Positions 25,423-33,616 of a stretch of DNA of 64,000 nucleotides are shown one piece after another. This stretch comes from JBGSUZ01 sp963677505 (GTDB lineage: Bacteria > Bacillota > Clostridia > Peptostreptococcales > Acidaminobacteraceae): assembly GCA_963677505.2 (NCBI GenBank), contig CAXXWB010000047.1, positions 22,953-86,952 of the forward strand. The letters are read 5' to 3'. The notes under the pieces are model-generated. The model was not told the origin of the DNA. It saw only the letters and a list, made by a program, of their open reading frames with translations, and did no database searches. The stretch's first letter is position 1, and the number at the start of each line of letters is the position of its first letter. A program made the translations under genes and the position numbers.

Positions 25423-26664
25423 ATGGAAAAAAGAAGTACAGTGACACATCAAAAGCAAGTACAAAAACCTAAAGAAAATAAAATGGTTCTTGTCATCTTG
25501 CTGATGATTACCATCTTTATGGCAATCGGATTTTTACCTGCAATCAATCCTACAATTACTAATGTTGCACAGACTGCTGTGGAATCTGTAAACGAAGCGG
25601 GGTTTGGACCTGTTTTGGATTCACTTAAGTACGAAAAGTCCATCCATATTTTAGCAATGTTATTGCTGGGATTTGGTTTTTTAATGGTCTTTATCCGAAA
25701 ACACGGTTTTAGTTCAGTAACAGCGACATTTTTGGTGGTCAGCGTGAGTCTACCTCTCTATATGCTGATTAAAAGTTTTGGTGCAGGAGAGTTCCAAATG
25801 ACTGTGGTTAACATTGACACATTCATCTTTGCTGAATTTGCGGCGGCAAGTTTGCTGATTGCAGTTGGTGCGCCTCTTGGGCGATTAAAAATGGATCAAT
25901 ACATTGCATTGGCATTTTTATTTATACCTGCCTATATGTTCAATGAATGGCTCATGCTTGAAAGTGGTCTTTTTAAAGGATTTTTAGATACGGGCGGTTC
26001 AGTGGTTATACATGCCTTTGGTGCTTATTTTGGCCTTGGTGTCGTCGCTAATACTTATTTCAAATTTAAAGATAAAGCGGGCAGTGAAGTGGATAAAACA
26101 AGCAATCAGTTTTGTCTTATTGGCAGTATGATTCTTTGGATTTTCTGGCCATCTTTCACAAGTGCATTGGTGGCGCCACAAGAAGTTCCACTTACTGCTA
26201 TTAACACTGTATTTGCCCTTTGCGGTGCAACTTTGGCAACTTATGTTTTCACACGCTTAATTCGTGGCAAAATAGAAGTGGAAGATATTGCAAATGCAGC
26301 TCTTGCAGGTGGTGTAGCTATTGGATCTACCTGTAATATGGTAACGCCAGGTTACGCGATGCTTATTGGTGTTGCTGCAGGTGCTCTTAGTACAGCAGGT
26401 TATGCAATTCTAGCACCAAAGGTTGAAAAGTGGATTAAAGGCACAGATACTTGCGGTGTACACAATCTTCACGGTATGCCTGGTATACTTGGTGGTTTAA
26501 CAGGTGCTTTAGTGACTGGCAATACAGGCGTTCAACTACTTGGTGTAGTCATTACAGTAGTACTTGCCTTTACTTTTGGAAAAATTACAGGCGTGGCTAT
26601 CAGCTTCTTTGGCGAAAAAGAAATACCTTATAGCGATGAAGATGAGTTTGCTGTAGAGCATTAA
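25423..26664 (+). CDS. Rh-type ammonium channel
   Basis: A 413-residue membrane protein with about eleven hydrophobic segments. It belongs to the Amt/Rh superfamily and looks closer to the Rh branch: GGSVVIHAFGAYFGLG (first pore His, near residue 196), ILWIFWPSFTSALV, TCNMVTPGYAMLIG, and CGVHNLHGMPGILGGL (second pore His, near residue 345). GAGGAGG precedes the ATG at 25423. No glnK gene lies beside it, unlike most bacterial amtB genes. It would conduct ammonia or methylammonia. Confidence 0.87.
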   Translation: MEKRSTVTHQKQVQKPKENKMVLVILLMITIFMAIGFLPAINPTITNVAQTAVESVNEAGFGPVLDSLKYEKSIHILAMLLLGFGFLMVFIRKHGFSSVTATFLVVSVSLPLYMLIKSFGAGEFQMTVVNIDTFIFAEFAAASLLIAVGAPLGRLKMDQYIALAFLFIPAYMFNEWLMLESGLFKGFLDTGGSVVIHAFGAYFGLGVVANTYFKFKDKAGSEVDKTSNQFCLIGSMILWIFWPSFTSALVAPQEVPLTAINTVFALCGATLATYVFTRLIRGKIEVEDIANAALAGGVAIGSTCNMVTPGYAMLIGVAAGALSTAGYAILAPKVEKWIKGTDTCGVHNLHGMPGILGGLTGALVTGNTGVQLLGVVITVVLAFTFGKITGVAISFFGEKEIPYSDEDEFAVEH

Positions 26665-26702
26665 ATGTAAGTTGATGAAATTTGGATTCCAATTCAGACA
26701 AA

Positions 26703-26752
26703 ATAAAAAAAGAGAAATAGTGCACTTAAAGTGTACTATTTCTCTTTTTTTA
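26703..26752 (+). terminator. Terminator after the ammonium channel gene
   Basis: AGAGAAATAGTGCACTT pairs with AAGTGTACTATTTCTCT (one mismatch), with flanking AAAAAA and TTTTTTT. Strong and bidirectional in form. Confidence 0.85.
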
Positions 26753-26848
26753 TGATTTTATTGGCTCTATTATACCACAAAAACAGGCAAAAGTCAATTA
26801 TTGTAATTAGTGGGAATAAGGTGTATTAAGTATTAGAGGTGATTTTTT

Positions 26849-27769
26849 ATGAAGAAAGAAAGTATAACGGCATTAGTAAGTGCTTTTTCAAGAAGTTGTC
26901 ATTCGAGCTACAATAAGGTCCGTATTTTTGATGATTATTTGGCAAAGGACATTTTGTCGAAGGAAGAGATTGAAAGGATGTCGGCTCACATGAGCCAAGG
27001 TATTCACTTTTTCAATTCAGAGTTTTGTGGTACGTCTGAGGAAGCGCTTAGATGGATTGTTGATCATCAGCTTTCTCCATCACCTTTAGGGCGAGCAGCG
27101 TTTGCTGAAAAGGCACTTAAGACCGCTACGGTCCTTGGAAGCTGTCAATACATTATTCTTGGGGCGGGTTATGATTCGTTTGCCTACAGACAGCCTGAAT
27201 GGGCTTCACATTTGAAAATTTTTGAAGTAGACTCCCTAGCCATGATTTTAGACAAGGAACGTAGAATCTCTAAAATGATGGGCAAAATGCCTGAAAATTT
27301 AGCTTATTGTCCCATGGATTTTGAAAAAGAGAGTTTGTGCGAGGTGCTGTCTTCTTATCCTCAGTTTGACTCAAGGCAAGTGAACTTTTTCAGTCTCCTA
27401 GGTATAACCTATTATCTGTCTCAGTCAAGTTTTGTAAAGGTGATTGAAGATATCAGCAAAATATCCCCTCAGGGGAGCAGTATTGTGTTGGATTATCCAG
27501 ATGAGTTAACTTTTACTGATAAAGCAGGGGATCGGGTTAAAAAACAAGTAGCTATGGCAGGTCAAGCTGGTGAGAATATGGTTGGTGGGTATGCTTATGA
27601 TACCATGGAAGATATTCTTGCAACAAACGGTTTTTTAGTTTATGAGCATTTAACACCTGAAGAAATTACGCAGCAATACTTTAGCGAATATAATTTAGCC
27701 AATCCTAGGCATATGATGACTGCTTTTGACAATGTGAACTATTGTTTGGCAGTAAAAAAACAGCCATAA
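26849..27769 (+). CDS. PPM1/LCMT-type SAM-dependent methyltransferase
   Basis: A 306-residue class I methyltransferase of the leucine-carboxyl-methyltransferase-like group (COG3315). Marks are SPLGRAAFAEKAL, the SAM loop YIILGAGYDSFAYRQPEW, FEVDSLAMILDKERRI, and LLGITYYLSQSSF with SSIVLDYPDELTF. Substrate unknown; some relatives act in secondary metabolism. The ribosome binding site is weak (GAGGTG). Single gene. Confidence 0.88.
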   Translation: MKKESITALVSAFSRSCHSSYNKVRIFDDYLAKDILSKEEIERMSAHMSQGIHFFNSEFCGTSEEALRWIVDHQLSPSPLGRAAFAEKALKTATVLGSCQYIILGAGYDSFAYRQPEWASHLKIFEVDSLAMILDKERRISKMMGKMPENLAYCPMDFEKESLCEVLSSYPQFDSRQVNFFSLLGITYYLSQSSFVKVIEDISKISPQGSSIVLDYPDELTFTDKAGDRVKKQVAMAGQAGENMVGGYAYDTMEDILATNGFLVYEHLTPEEITQQYFSEYNLANPRHMMTAFDNVNYCLAVKKQP

Positions 27770-27806
27770 GTAAGGAAAGGGGGGGTTACCTTCTTAGGCT
27801 GTTTAA
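27758..27806. terminator. Hairpin between convergent genes
   Basis: AAACAGCC, overlapping the methyltransferase stop, pairs with GGCTGTTT (27797-27804). GTAAGG and CCTTCT-type arms lie inside, around a G7 run. Likely shared by both convergent genes. Confidence 0.6.
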
Positions 27807-27840
27807 TTTGTTACATTTGAAATTAGGAATCGATTAGCCA

Positions 27841-28272
27841 TTAGATGCTCAGATTGAGGGTACTTGTTGTCGCTTCAACGTCATTGTTTTTTTGATAGGC
27901 TTCAGTTACTTTCTTTGCCAGTTTTTCATAGTCGTTGGTCATTGAAGACGTGAGAATAGCTGCAATGCTGTTTGTGCTTGAGTTATCTGTAGAAGAACTG
28001 TCAAATAGCATATTTTTAGCATAACTGTTGAGATTTACAACGCTGTCATATGTATCTGATGATGTGCCAAGCAAGTTGTTTAGCATTTCAGATGAATTAA
28101 TGGTCGAACTTGTGTTGAGATTGCTTATAACGTTGAGGAAGGTTGATTCGCTAGAAACACTTGAGTCGTCTTCTGAATCGCTGGCTTCTAAAGCCTTAAG
28201 TAAGTCGGATTGAGACTTGTAAGTACTGTAAATGCTAGATAAGCTTGCGTTTGATAAACTAGATACACTCAT
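27841..28272 (-). CDS. Ser-rich small protein, unknown function
   Basis: A 143-residue protein, very rich in Ser, Asn and Thr, with no signal peptide or membrane segment. It begins SVSSLSNASLSSIYSTY and ends with a helical part (YEKLAKKVTEAYQKNNDVEA). The ribosome binding site is AGGTGG. Composition resembles exported flagellar or surface-associated proteins, but I recognise no family. Confidence 0.6.
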   Translation of the reverse strand: MSVSSLSNASLSSIYSTYKSQSDLLKALEASDSEDDSSVSSESTFLNVISNLNTSSTINSSEMLNNLLGTSSDTYDSVVNLNSYAKNMLFDSSSTDNSSTNSIAAILTSSMTNDYEKLAKKVTEAYQKNNDVEATTSTLNLSI

Positions 28273-28452
28273 TTGATCACCACCTTTGAATTGAGTATAT
28301 AACTTTAACCTGAATTTAGTCTGAATCTTTCGTGCCTATTTTAATATTTTTTTAATACACAAATTGGAAATCATACAATATAATGAATAACGACACAATT
28401 GTTTTTATATGATGTCCATAATAGACTTCATTCGATTAGGTATTGAAAGGTA

Positions 28453-29421
28453 ATGGTGGCAAAGAGTATGGAAGATTCAGCATTAGTATCAGCAGGAAGA
28501 AAGCGTATGGAAAAAAAATCAATTAGGGCAGGCAACCGATTATTGCTTTGGATTCCTATTCTACAGGTGATTATTCTCGTTTTAATGGAACTTGCGGGCA
28601 TTAAAGGTTATGAAGACATTATTACGTTATTAGGATTTGTCGCTATTCCCTTGCTTTATGTGAAGTTAAAGCTTAATGGGGAGTTTAAAAAAGTTTTCAA
28701 GCTTAATCCAATTAAGCTTAAGTCAATTTTGCCATTAGTACTGATTACTTTTGCTCTGCAACCCCTGAGTACTTTCCTCTTAATGATTTCTACGGCAATT
28801 TTCGGAAATCATATGGACTTTTTATTTGAGAGTATATTGAACCAACCTGCTTTATTGCTCTTTTTATCTTTGTGTATTGTTCCTGCTTTAGGTGAAGAAT
28901 TTTTGATGCGGGGTATTGTGCTTCATCTTTATGGGCCTATGAAATGGCAAGCTCAAGTCATTATTAACGGTTTTCTCTTTGGGCTATTTCATCAAAATCT
29001 GAATCAATTTAGTTATAGTTGCTTCATTGGAATGGTTTTAGCTTTATCGGTAATCTTAACAAAGAGCATTTGGAGTGGGGTTATCATCCACTTCTTAAAT
29101 AACTTTCTTTCCTATTTGGAGTACGAGTTTGATTTTACATTAATCAACGATGCCATCAATCAACCTGTAAATTGGCTTGTGGTTATTGCTTTGTCAGTTT
29201 TTTCAGCATTTATCCTCTATATACTTTTTGTTTGGCTAGCATCTTATTATGGGGAGAGTTCTATAAGGGATAGGCTGACAGCAGAAGACGAGGCGTGGGT
29301 TATGGAAAAGGGTTGTGAAAAATTGTCGTGGACCTCTATGTGGACCGTATCCATGTGGCTTATCTTGATTCTGTTTGCGATCATTTCAACTCTAATTATT
29401 ATTGGTGCAAATATGAGCTAG
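28453..29421 (+). CDS. CPBP-family intramembrane metalloprotease
   Basis: A 322-residue membrane protein with about eight hydrophobic segments. The CAAX-protease/bacteriocin-processing motifs are present: GEEFLMRG (EExxxR), NGFLFGLFHQN (FxxxH) and IHFLNNF (HxxxN). The annotated GTG start at 28453 has weak AAGG upstream; an ATG at 28468 is possible. Function could be processing of a membrane protein or peptide, or self-immunity; no peptide gene lies directly adjacent. Confidence 0.88.
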   Translation: MVAKSMEDSALVSAGRKRMEKKSIRAGNRLLLWIPILQVIILVLMELAGIKGYEDIITLLGFVAIPLLYVKLKLNGEFKKVFKLNPIKLKSILPLVLITFALQPLSTFLLMISTAIFGNHMDFLFESILNQPALLLFLSLCIVPALGEEFLMRGIVLHLYGPMKWQAQVIINGFLFGLFHQNLNQFSYSCFIGMVLALSVILTKSIWSGVIIHFLNNFLSYLEYEFDFTLINDAINQPVNWLVVIALSVFSAFILYILFVWLASYYGESSIRDRLTAEDEAWVMEKGCEKLSWTSMWTVSMWLILILFAIISTLIIIGANMS

Positions 29422-29457
29422 CAAATAGAAGGGTATAATCGAAGGTACTATAACAGA

Positions 29458-29513
29458 AAAGCCTCATCCTTATGACGAAGTAACTTAGCGTCTTTTAGGA
29501 TGAGGCTTTTTCA
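29458..29513 (+). terminator. Terminator after the CPBP gene
   Basis: AAAAGCCTCATCCT pairs with AGGATGAGGCTTTT, followed by a T-run. The loop contains a smaller GACG/CGTC hairpin. Confidence 0.85.
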
Positions 29514-29549
29514 ATTAATTATATTGTTTGACGCTTTGTACTGAGGCGC

Positions 29550-30461
29550 CTATTCTGAATAAGTTAAATTTACAGGACCTTCATAAATAACCTCATCGTT
29601 GTACACAAATTTGATTTTTGTAATATGGTGACGATCTGTTGCAGTTAGTTCAAGGAAATTATGATCGTTTTGCATATATGAAACGGTGCCATCTTCAATT
29701 AAGTAGTAAGGTGTATTAAGTTCATACTTTTCATCACCAAAATATAAATCTATCAGATTGAGCTTAACAAAATCGTCATAAGTCTTATAATCATAGTCGT
29801 ATTGGAAATCATATGACATAGCCATAGTACCATCTTCTGACTTGTAGTAACCATCTAGTTGGTTGGTCTCACTAAGGGGTTCTGTGTCTTTGTAATTCTT
29901 TCTTTGGGCAGCAATTTGTTCGTCAAACTGATTAATTTGTTTTTGCATATCATTTTCCGCTTCTAATATGGGAAGAAATTTACTACTAACGATATCTTTT
30001 CTACATGCTTCTAGGCTTTGGTAGCTTTTGAAGTTTGAATAAGTTACGTCATCGGCGTATTCGTCATTAAAATAAACTTTGCCGTTTTTGTCTTTCATAA
30101 AGACGGTAACACTGTTCATTTTAATATCGAAATGGGACAGCCGAACGGTATAAGATGCAGTTACTTTTTTCTTGTCCTTTGACAAGGTGTATTTAGGACT
30201 TGAGGTAATAATGGTGTCTCCTTTTACAAGTTTAGTGGAACACATCGTTCTGAAAAAATAAGCGTAATCAGTCGCTGTAAATACGACGACTTCTCTGTTG
30301 AATCCTCCTATATCATAGGTATAGGCCCCGTAAACTTCTGAAATGTTTGTGAAATTGCTTTTGTCAGTAGTGACAGTACCAGCGAAAGCAGTGAGACCTG
30401 TTATTTGAATCATTATGGCAAGCATTGTAATGAGTGATATTACTTTCTTCATGAAATTCAT
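29550..30461 (-). CDS. Secreted protein, paralogue 2 of a tandem pair
   Basis: A 303-residue exported protein: basic start MKKVISLITMLAIMIQI, hydrophobic core and a probable AFA/G cleavage site near residue 27. The remainder is Asp/Tyr/Lys-rich with no known domain. It shares with the upstream neighbour the order TDKS-F-SE-YG-Y near residue 35, KKKVTASYT, DKNGKVYFN, LDGYY-S, and the end V-YNDEVIYEGPVNLTYSE. Its start lies 28 bases behind the neighbour's stop, so the two form an operon created by duplication. Confidence 0.75.
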   Translation of the reverse strand: MNFMKKVISLITMLAIMIQITGLTAFAGTVTTDKSNFTNISEVYGAYTYDIGGFNREVVVFTATDYAYFFRTMCSTKLVKGDTIITSSPKYTLSKDKKKVTASYTVRLSHFDIKMNSVTVFMKDKNGKVYFNDEYADDVTYSNFKSYQSLEACRKDIVSSKFLPILEAENDMQKQINQFDEQIAAQRKNYKDTEPLSETNQLDGYYKSEDGTMAMSYDFQYDYDYKTYDDFVKLNLIDLYFGDEKYELNTPYYLIEDGTVSYMQNDHNFLELTATDRHHITKIKFVYNDEVIYEGPVNLTYSE

Positions 30462-30489
30462 CTCCGTTCAAATGATCTATTTTCTTAGT

Positions 30490-31380
30490 TTATTTATCAA
30501 GGTTGAGATTAACTTTTTGATTGATGATAACTTTTCCATCTTTAACAACTTTTATATTTGTAACAGTAGCTCGGTTTGGTGCAGTAATTTCCATATAGTT
30601 CTTTGGATCTTGAAGATACAGGGCGACTCCGTTTTTGACAGTAAAGGACTTTGCGTTTATTCTATAAGAATTTATACCGATTGTATAATTGATTCTTGTA
30701 AACAAATAAAAGCCGGAGTAATCCTTATAGTTGAAATCAGAATGAACCTCAAATGTGATATATTGGTTCAGGTCAGAAGAAGGGTAGAATCCGTCTAGAT
30801 AATTATTTACTTGGATAGGTTTGGAATCATCAAAATTGGCTGTAGTATTATCAATTTGGTCATTGGCTGTGTTAACTTTCTTTAATAGGGATTTTTCTGC
30901 AAGCATGGTTTTATTAAAATCAGCGCTTTCCAAATAGTTATCAAAGTCATCTGAGTCAGAATAAGATTTGTAGATATTTCTGTTCACGCCTTTATAGTCA
31001 ACGGCGTTAAAGTATACTTTGCCAGTTTTGTCTTTCTTGAACACATATTGACCATGATATTGAATTGAACTTAAATAGGTTGTAAAAGTTGCAGTAATAG
31101 TTTTCTTGTCACTGGAAAGTTGATATTTAGACAATTCAAAGGAAAAGTCTTCAGACTTATAAAAGTCTTTTTTCGTAAGATTTCTCATGTAAGGGTTGAT
31201 GTACTCTTTACCTACATGCAGGACAGAAAGATAGGTATAGGAGCAATCATAAATACCAAAAATCTCTGATGTGTCTTTAAACAAAGTCTTGTCAGTCGCT
31301 GTAGGTGCAGCAAATGCACTGATAACACCTAGTTGAAGGATAAGAGCTAAAACTGTGATGAGTGATACTAATTTTTTCAT
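30490..31380 (-). CDS. Secreted protein, paralogue 1 of a tandem pair
   Basis: A 296-residue exported protein with signal peptide MKKLVSLITVLALILQLGVI and probable cleavage after AFA near residue 24. The blocks TDKTLFKDTSEIFGIYD, KKTITATFT, DKTGKVYFNA and LDGFYPSSDL match the downstream paralogue. A GGAGATG ribosome binding site is present. No enzymatic motif, lipobox or anchor is visible, so the protein is probably released or loosely wall-associated. Function unknown. Confidence 0.75.
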   Translation of the reverse strand: MKKLVSLITVLALILQLGVISAFAAPTATDKTLFKDTSEIFGIYDCSYTYLSVLHVGKEYINPYMRNLTKKDFYKSEDFSFELSKYQLSSDKKTITATFTTYLSSIQYHGQYVFKKDKTGKVYFNAVDYKGVNRNIYKSYSDSDDFDNYLESADFNKTMLAEKSLLKKVNTANDQIDNTTANFDDSKPIQVNNYLDGFYPSSDLNQYITFEVHSDFNYKDYSGFYLFTRINYTIGINSYRINAKSFTVKNGVALYLQDPKNYMEITAPNRATVTNIKVVKDGKVIINQKVNLNLDK

Positions 31381-31607
31381 AAATTCATCTCCGATGGTTT
31401 AGTATAGCGCTAATAACTCACAGAAAGTTATCTTGAATTGTATTTTAAAAACGCCTTTTCCATTTTATCACAAATAGTGTATCCGTAAAAGTAAATTTGT
31501 ATATTTTTAAGTGAGACTAAAATATATTTGATAAAAAATAGTAATCTGGGAAGTGTTGCGAAGTAAGGTCTTTGAGTTCCAAAAACAGTTATTGAAAGGA
31601 GTGCGTT

Positions 31608-32725
31608 ATGCGGAAAAAGTCGAGTAAAGTATTATCCATTTTATTGTCATTTATGATGACGATAACAGCGTTGATGCCTGTTTGGAGCAGTGCTGCAACA
31701 AGTAGTGGTAAGGATTACGACCATCACTGGGCCAAATCGGCGATTATTAAGGCGCTGGATATGGGTATTCTAAAAGGGTATTCTGATGGCAGTATTAAGC
31801 CAGATCAAAAAATGACTAGAATGGAATTTTTCTCTATGGTGAATGCCGCCTTTGGTTATACTGTTGAAGCTGATGTAAGCTTTGTGGACATGTACCCATC
31901 AGCATGGTATACACCAGTTATCAAAAGAGCATTTGTAGCTGGTTATTTAAGTACTATAAAATCCCTTGGAACTGCAAGCGTAGGTAGCAAATTATCTGAC
32001 TTAAACAAGGCAACTCCAGAAGGGTATGAAGCCATTTTATCAATTTTAGAAGCTAAGATTATGCAGGGCACACCAGATAAGCTCTTTATGCCAAAGGCGG
32101 ATATCAAACGACAGTAATCAATGGCGACGTCATTATTATGTCAGGTGATATTGTACTAAGAAATATGATTATTAACGGTAATCTTACTATTGATGAAGTT
32201 GTAAATGATGGAAATGTTACTTTGGATTCGGTGACTGTTAAAGGTAATACCTATGTCAACGGTGGTGGTGCCAGTAATATGGATTCAGTTAATTGCATGA
32301 ATTTCACTGCGGCCGATGTGTACGTCGCTAAACCGGATGGGGCAGTAAAAATAGTTGCTTCTGGAAATTCCATTGTTAAAAAGGTAATGGTGTCAAGCGA
32401 AACTATAATGGTTGAATCTGCTATGACAGGAACTGGATTTGGAACCATTCAGATTCAAAATTCTGCTGTTGCTAGCTTGCAGGTTTCACTCATGAGTGTT
32501 AAGGCTGACAGTGTACAAATCAATTCTTCAGGAACCATCCTTATTTCGGATGTAGGGTCTACTATTTCTACATTAACGGTAGACGCAGCCAATACTAAAA
32601 TTAAAGGTCTTGGCATTATTGATTTAGCAAAGATTAAAGTTTCGGGAACTACTTTTGAAAAAGCGCCAACTAAAATGACTTTATCAGATGGCGTAGCAAC
32701 ACCTCAAATCGTTGCACCTAAGTAG
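31608..32725 (+). pseudogene. SLH-domain secreted beta-helix protein (one frameshift)
   Basis: About 372 residues once a missing A in the run at 32092-32094 is restored. The signal peptide VLSILLSFMMTITALMPVWS leads into S-layer-homology repeats (HHWAKSAIIKALDMGILKGY, MTRMEFFSMVNAAFGY, FVDMYPSAWYTPVIKRAF), which would hold it to the cell wall. The rest is a beta-helix-like series (GDIVLRNMIINGNLTIDEVV, NVTLDSVTVKGNTYVNGGG). The first frame stops at 32117; the second reads GGYQTTVINGDVIIMSG across the break. Confidence 0.78.
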
Positions 32726-32764
32726 TCAATGTTAGCTTGGAATAAGTATCAATTATAGAAAGAA

Positions 32765-32800
32765 GAGATGCCCTATTGATTTGGGGCATCTTTTTTATGC
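32765..32800 (+). terminator. Terminator after the SLH gene
   Basis: AGATGCCCTA pairs with TTGGGGCATCT around a short loop, followed by TTTTTTAT. Confidence 0.85.
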
Positions 32801-32898
32801 AATAAATTTTTCAGGTAAAGGTTGATGATAAATAGTATAATAGTAGAGAAATCCATTGGGTTATTACCCTTTATAATAATGAACGGAAGGTGAACTAA

Positions 32899-33426
32899 AT
32901 GAATCTTTACTTTGAAAGTACAACTATTAAAATTAGACCTATAGAATTGACTGACCTTGACGATATCCATGAATATGCTTCTAATCCCAATGTGAAACAA
33001 TATATTGGCTGGCCTCTTATGGAAACCAAGAAACAAACTGAGGACCATGTAGCCCTTATGATTTCTAGAAATGAGGATAAAACCCATGTGTATGCTTCGG
33101 TTATAGATAACTTGACGAACAAAGTTATAGGTACCTTAATAATTTTTGGTCTTGACGAAGAAGCTAACCATGCTGAAATTGGCTATGTATTTAATGAGTC
33201 CATTTGGGGAAAAGGTCATGGTACTGAAGCGGTTAAAGTGCTGTGTGATCACGCTTTCAACAAAATGGGCTTACGCAAGTTATTTGCCAGAATTGTTGAA
33301 ATCAATGTAGGTTCAGCAAAAGTATTGAAAAAGAATAATTTTACTTTGGAAGCTACGTTAAAAGATTATTACTGTATTCATGGAGCACTTCTCAATTGCC
33401 AATGGTATTCTAAATTGGCTGAATAG
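32899..33426 (+). CDS. RimJ/RimL-type N-acetyltransferase
   Basis: A 175-residue GNAT protein. The blocks IKIRPIELTDLDDIHEYASN, EIGYVFNESIWGKGHGTEAV (acetyl-CoA loop) and LRKLFARIVEINVGSAKVL are characteristic of the group that modifies N-termini or amino groups of small molecules. GGAAGGTG precedes the ATG. Single gene with its own terminator. Confidence 0.9.
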   Translation: MNLYFESTTIKIRPIELTDLDDIHEYASNPNVKQYIGWPLMETKKQTEDHVALMISRNEDKTHVYASVIDNLTNKVIGTLIIFGLDEEANHAEIGYVFNESIWGKGHGTEAVKVLCDHAFNKMGLRKLFARIVEINVGSAKVLKKNNFTLEATLKDYYCIHGALLNCQWYSKLAE

Positions 33427-33454
33427 AAAAAAGTCAGTTGATATAAATAGGAAA

Positions 33455-33495
33455 GACTCCGAGAAAAGCAATGCTTTCTCTTGGGGTCTTTCTTT
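33455..33495 (+). terminator. Terminator after the GNAT gene
   Basis: AAGACTCCGAGAAAGC-type arm pairs with GCTTTCTCTTGGGGTCTT, followed by TCTTTATTT. Confidence 0.75.
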
Positions 33496-33499
33496 ATTT

Positions 33500-33515
33500 A
33501 TGAACATTTGTTCAT
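33500..33515. promoter_or_regulatory. Palindrome ATGAACA-TT-TGTTCAT
   Basis: A perfect 16-base palindrome, 102 bases before the chemoreceptor start codon. It resembles TetR-type operators and shares the ATGAAC/GTTCAT arms with the sites before hsmA near 47.1 kb. Confidence 0.5.
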
Positions 33516-33616
33516 TAATAATTATCCAGTTTCTGTGATATAATTGTGAACTGGTGCATTTGGGGTTACCAATTGTACAATACTTTAATAAACAAGGTGA
33601 AGAGGGGGCAATTCAT

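Noticed and set aside
30415..30798. 127-codon plus-strand frame across the two secreted-protein genes
   Set aside because: It is antisense to both genes, whose signal peptides and starts are convincing.
31543..31556. Possible sigma-54 element TGGGAAGTGTTGCG before the SLH gene
   Set aside because: The GG to GC spacing is two bases too short and the -24 half lacks the CAC.
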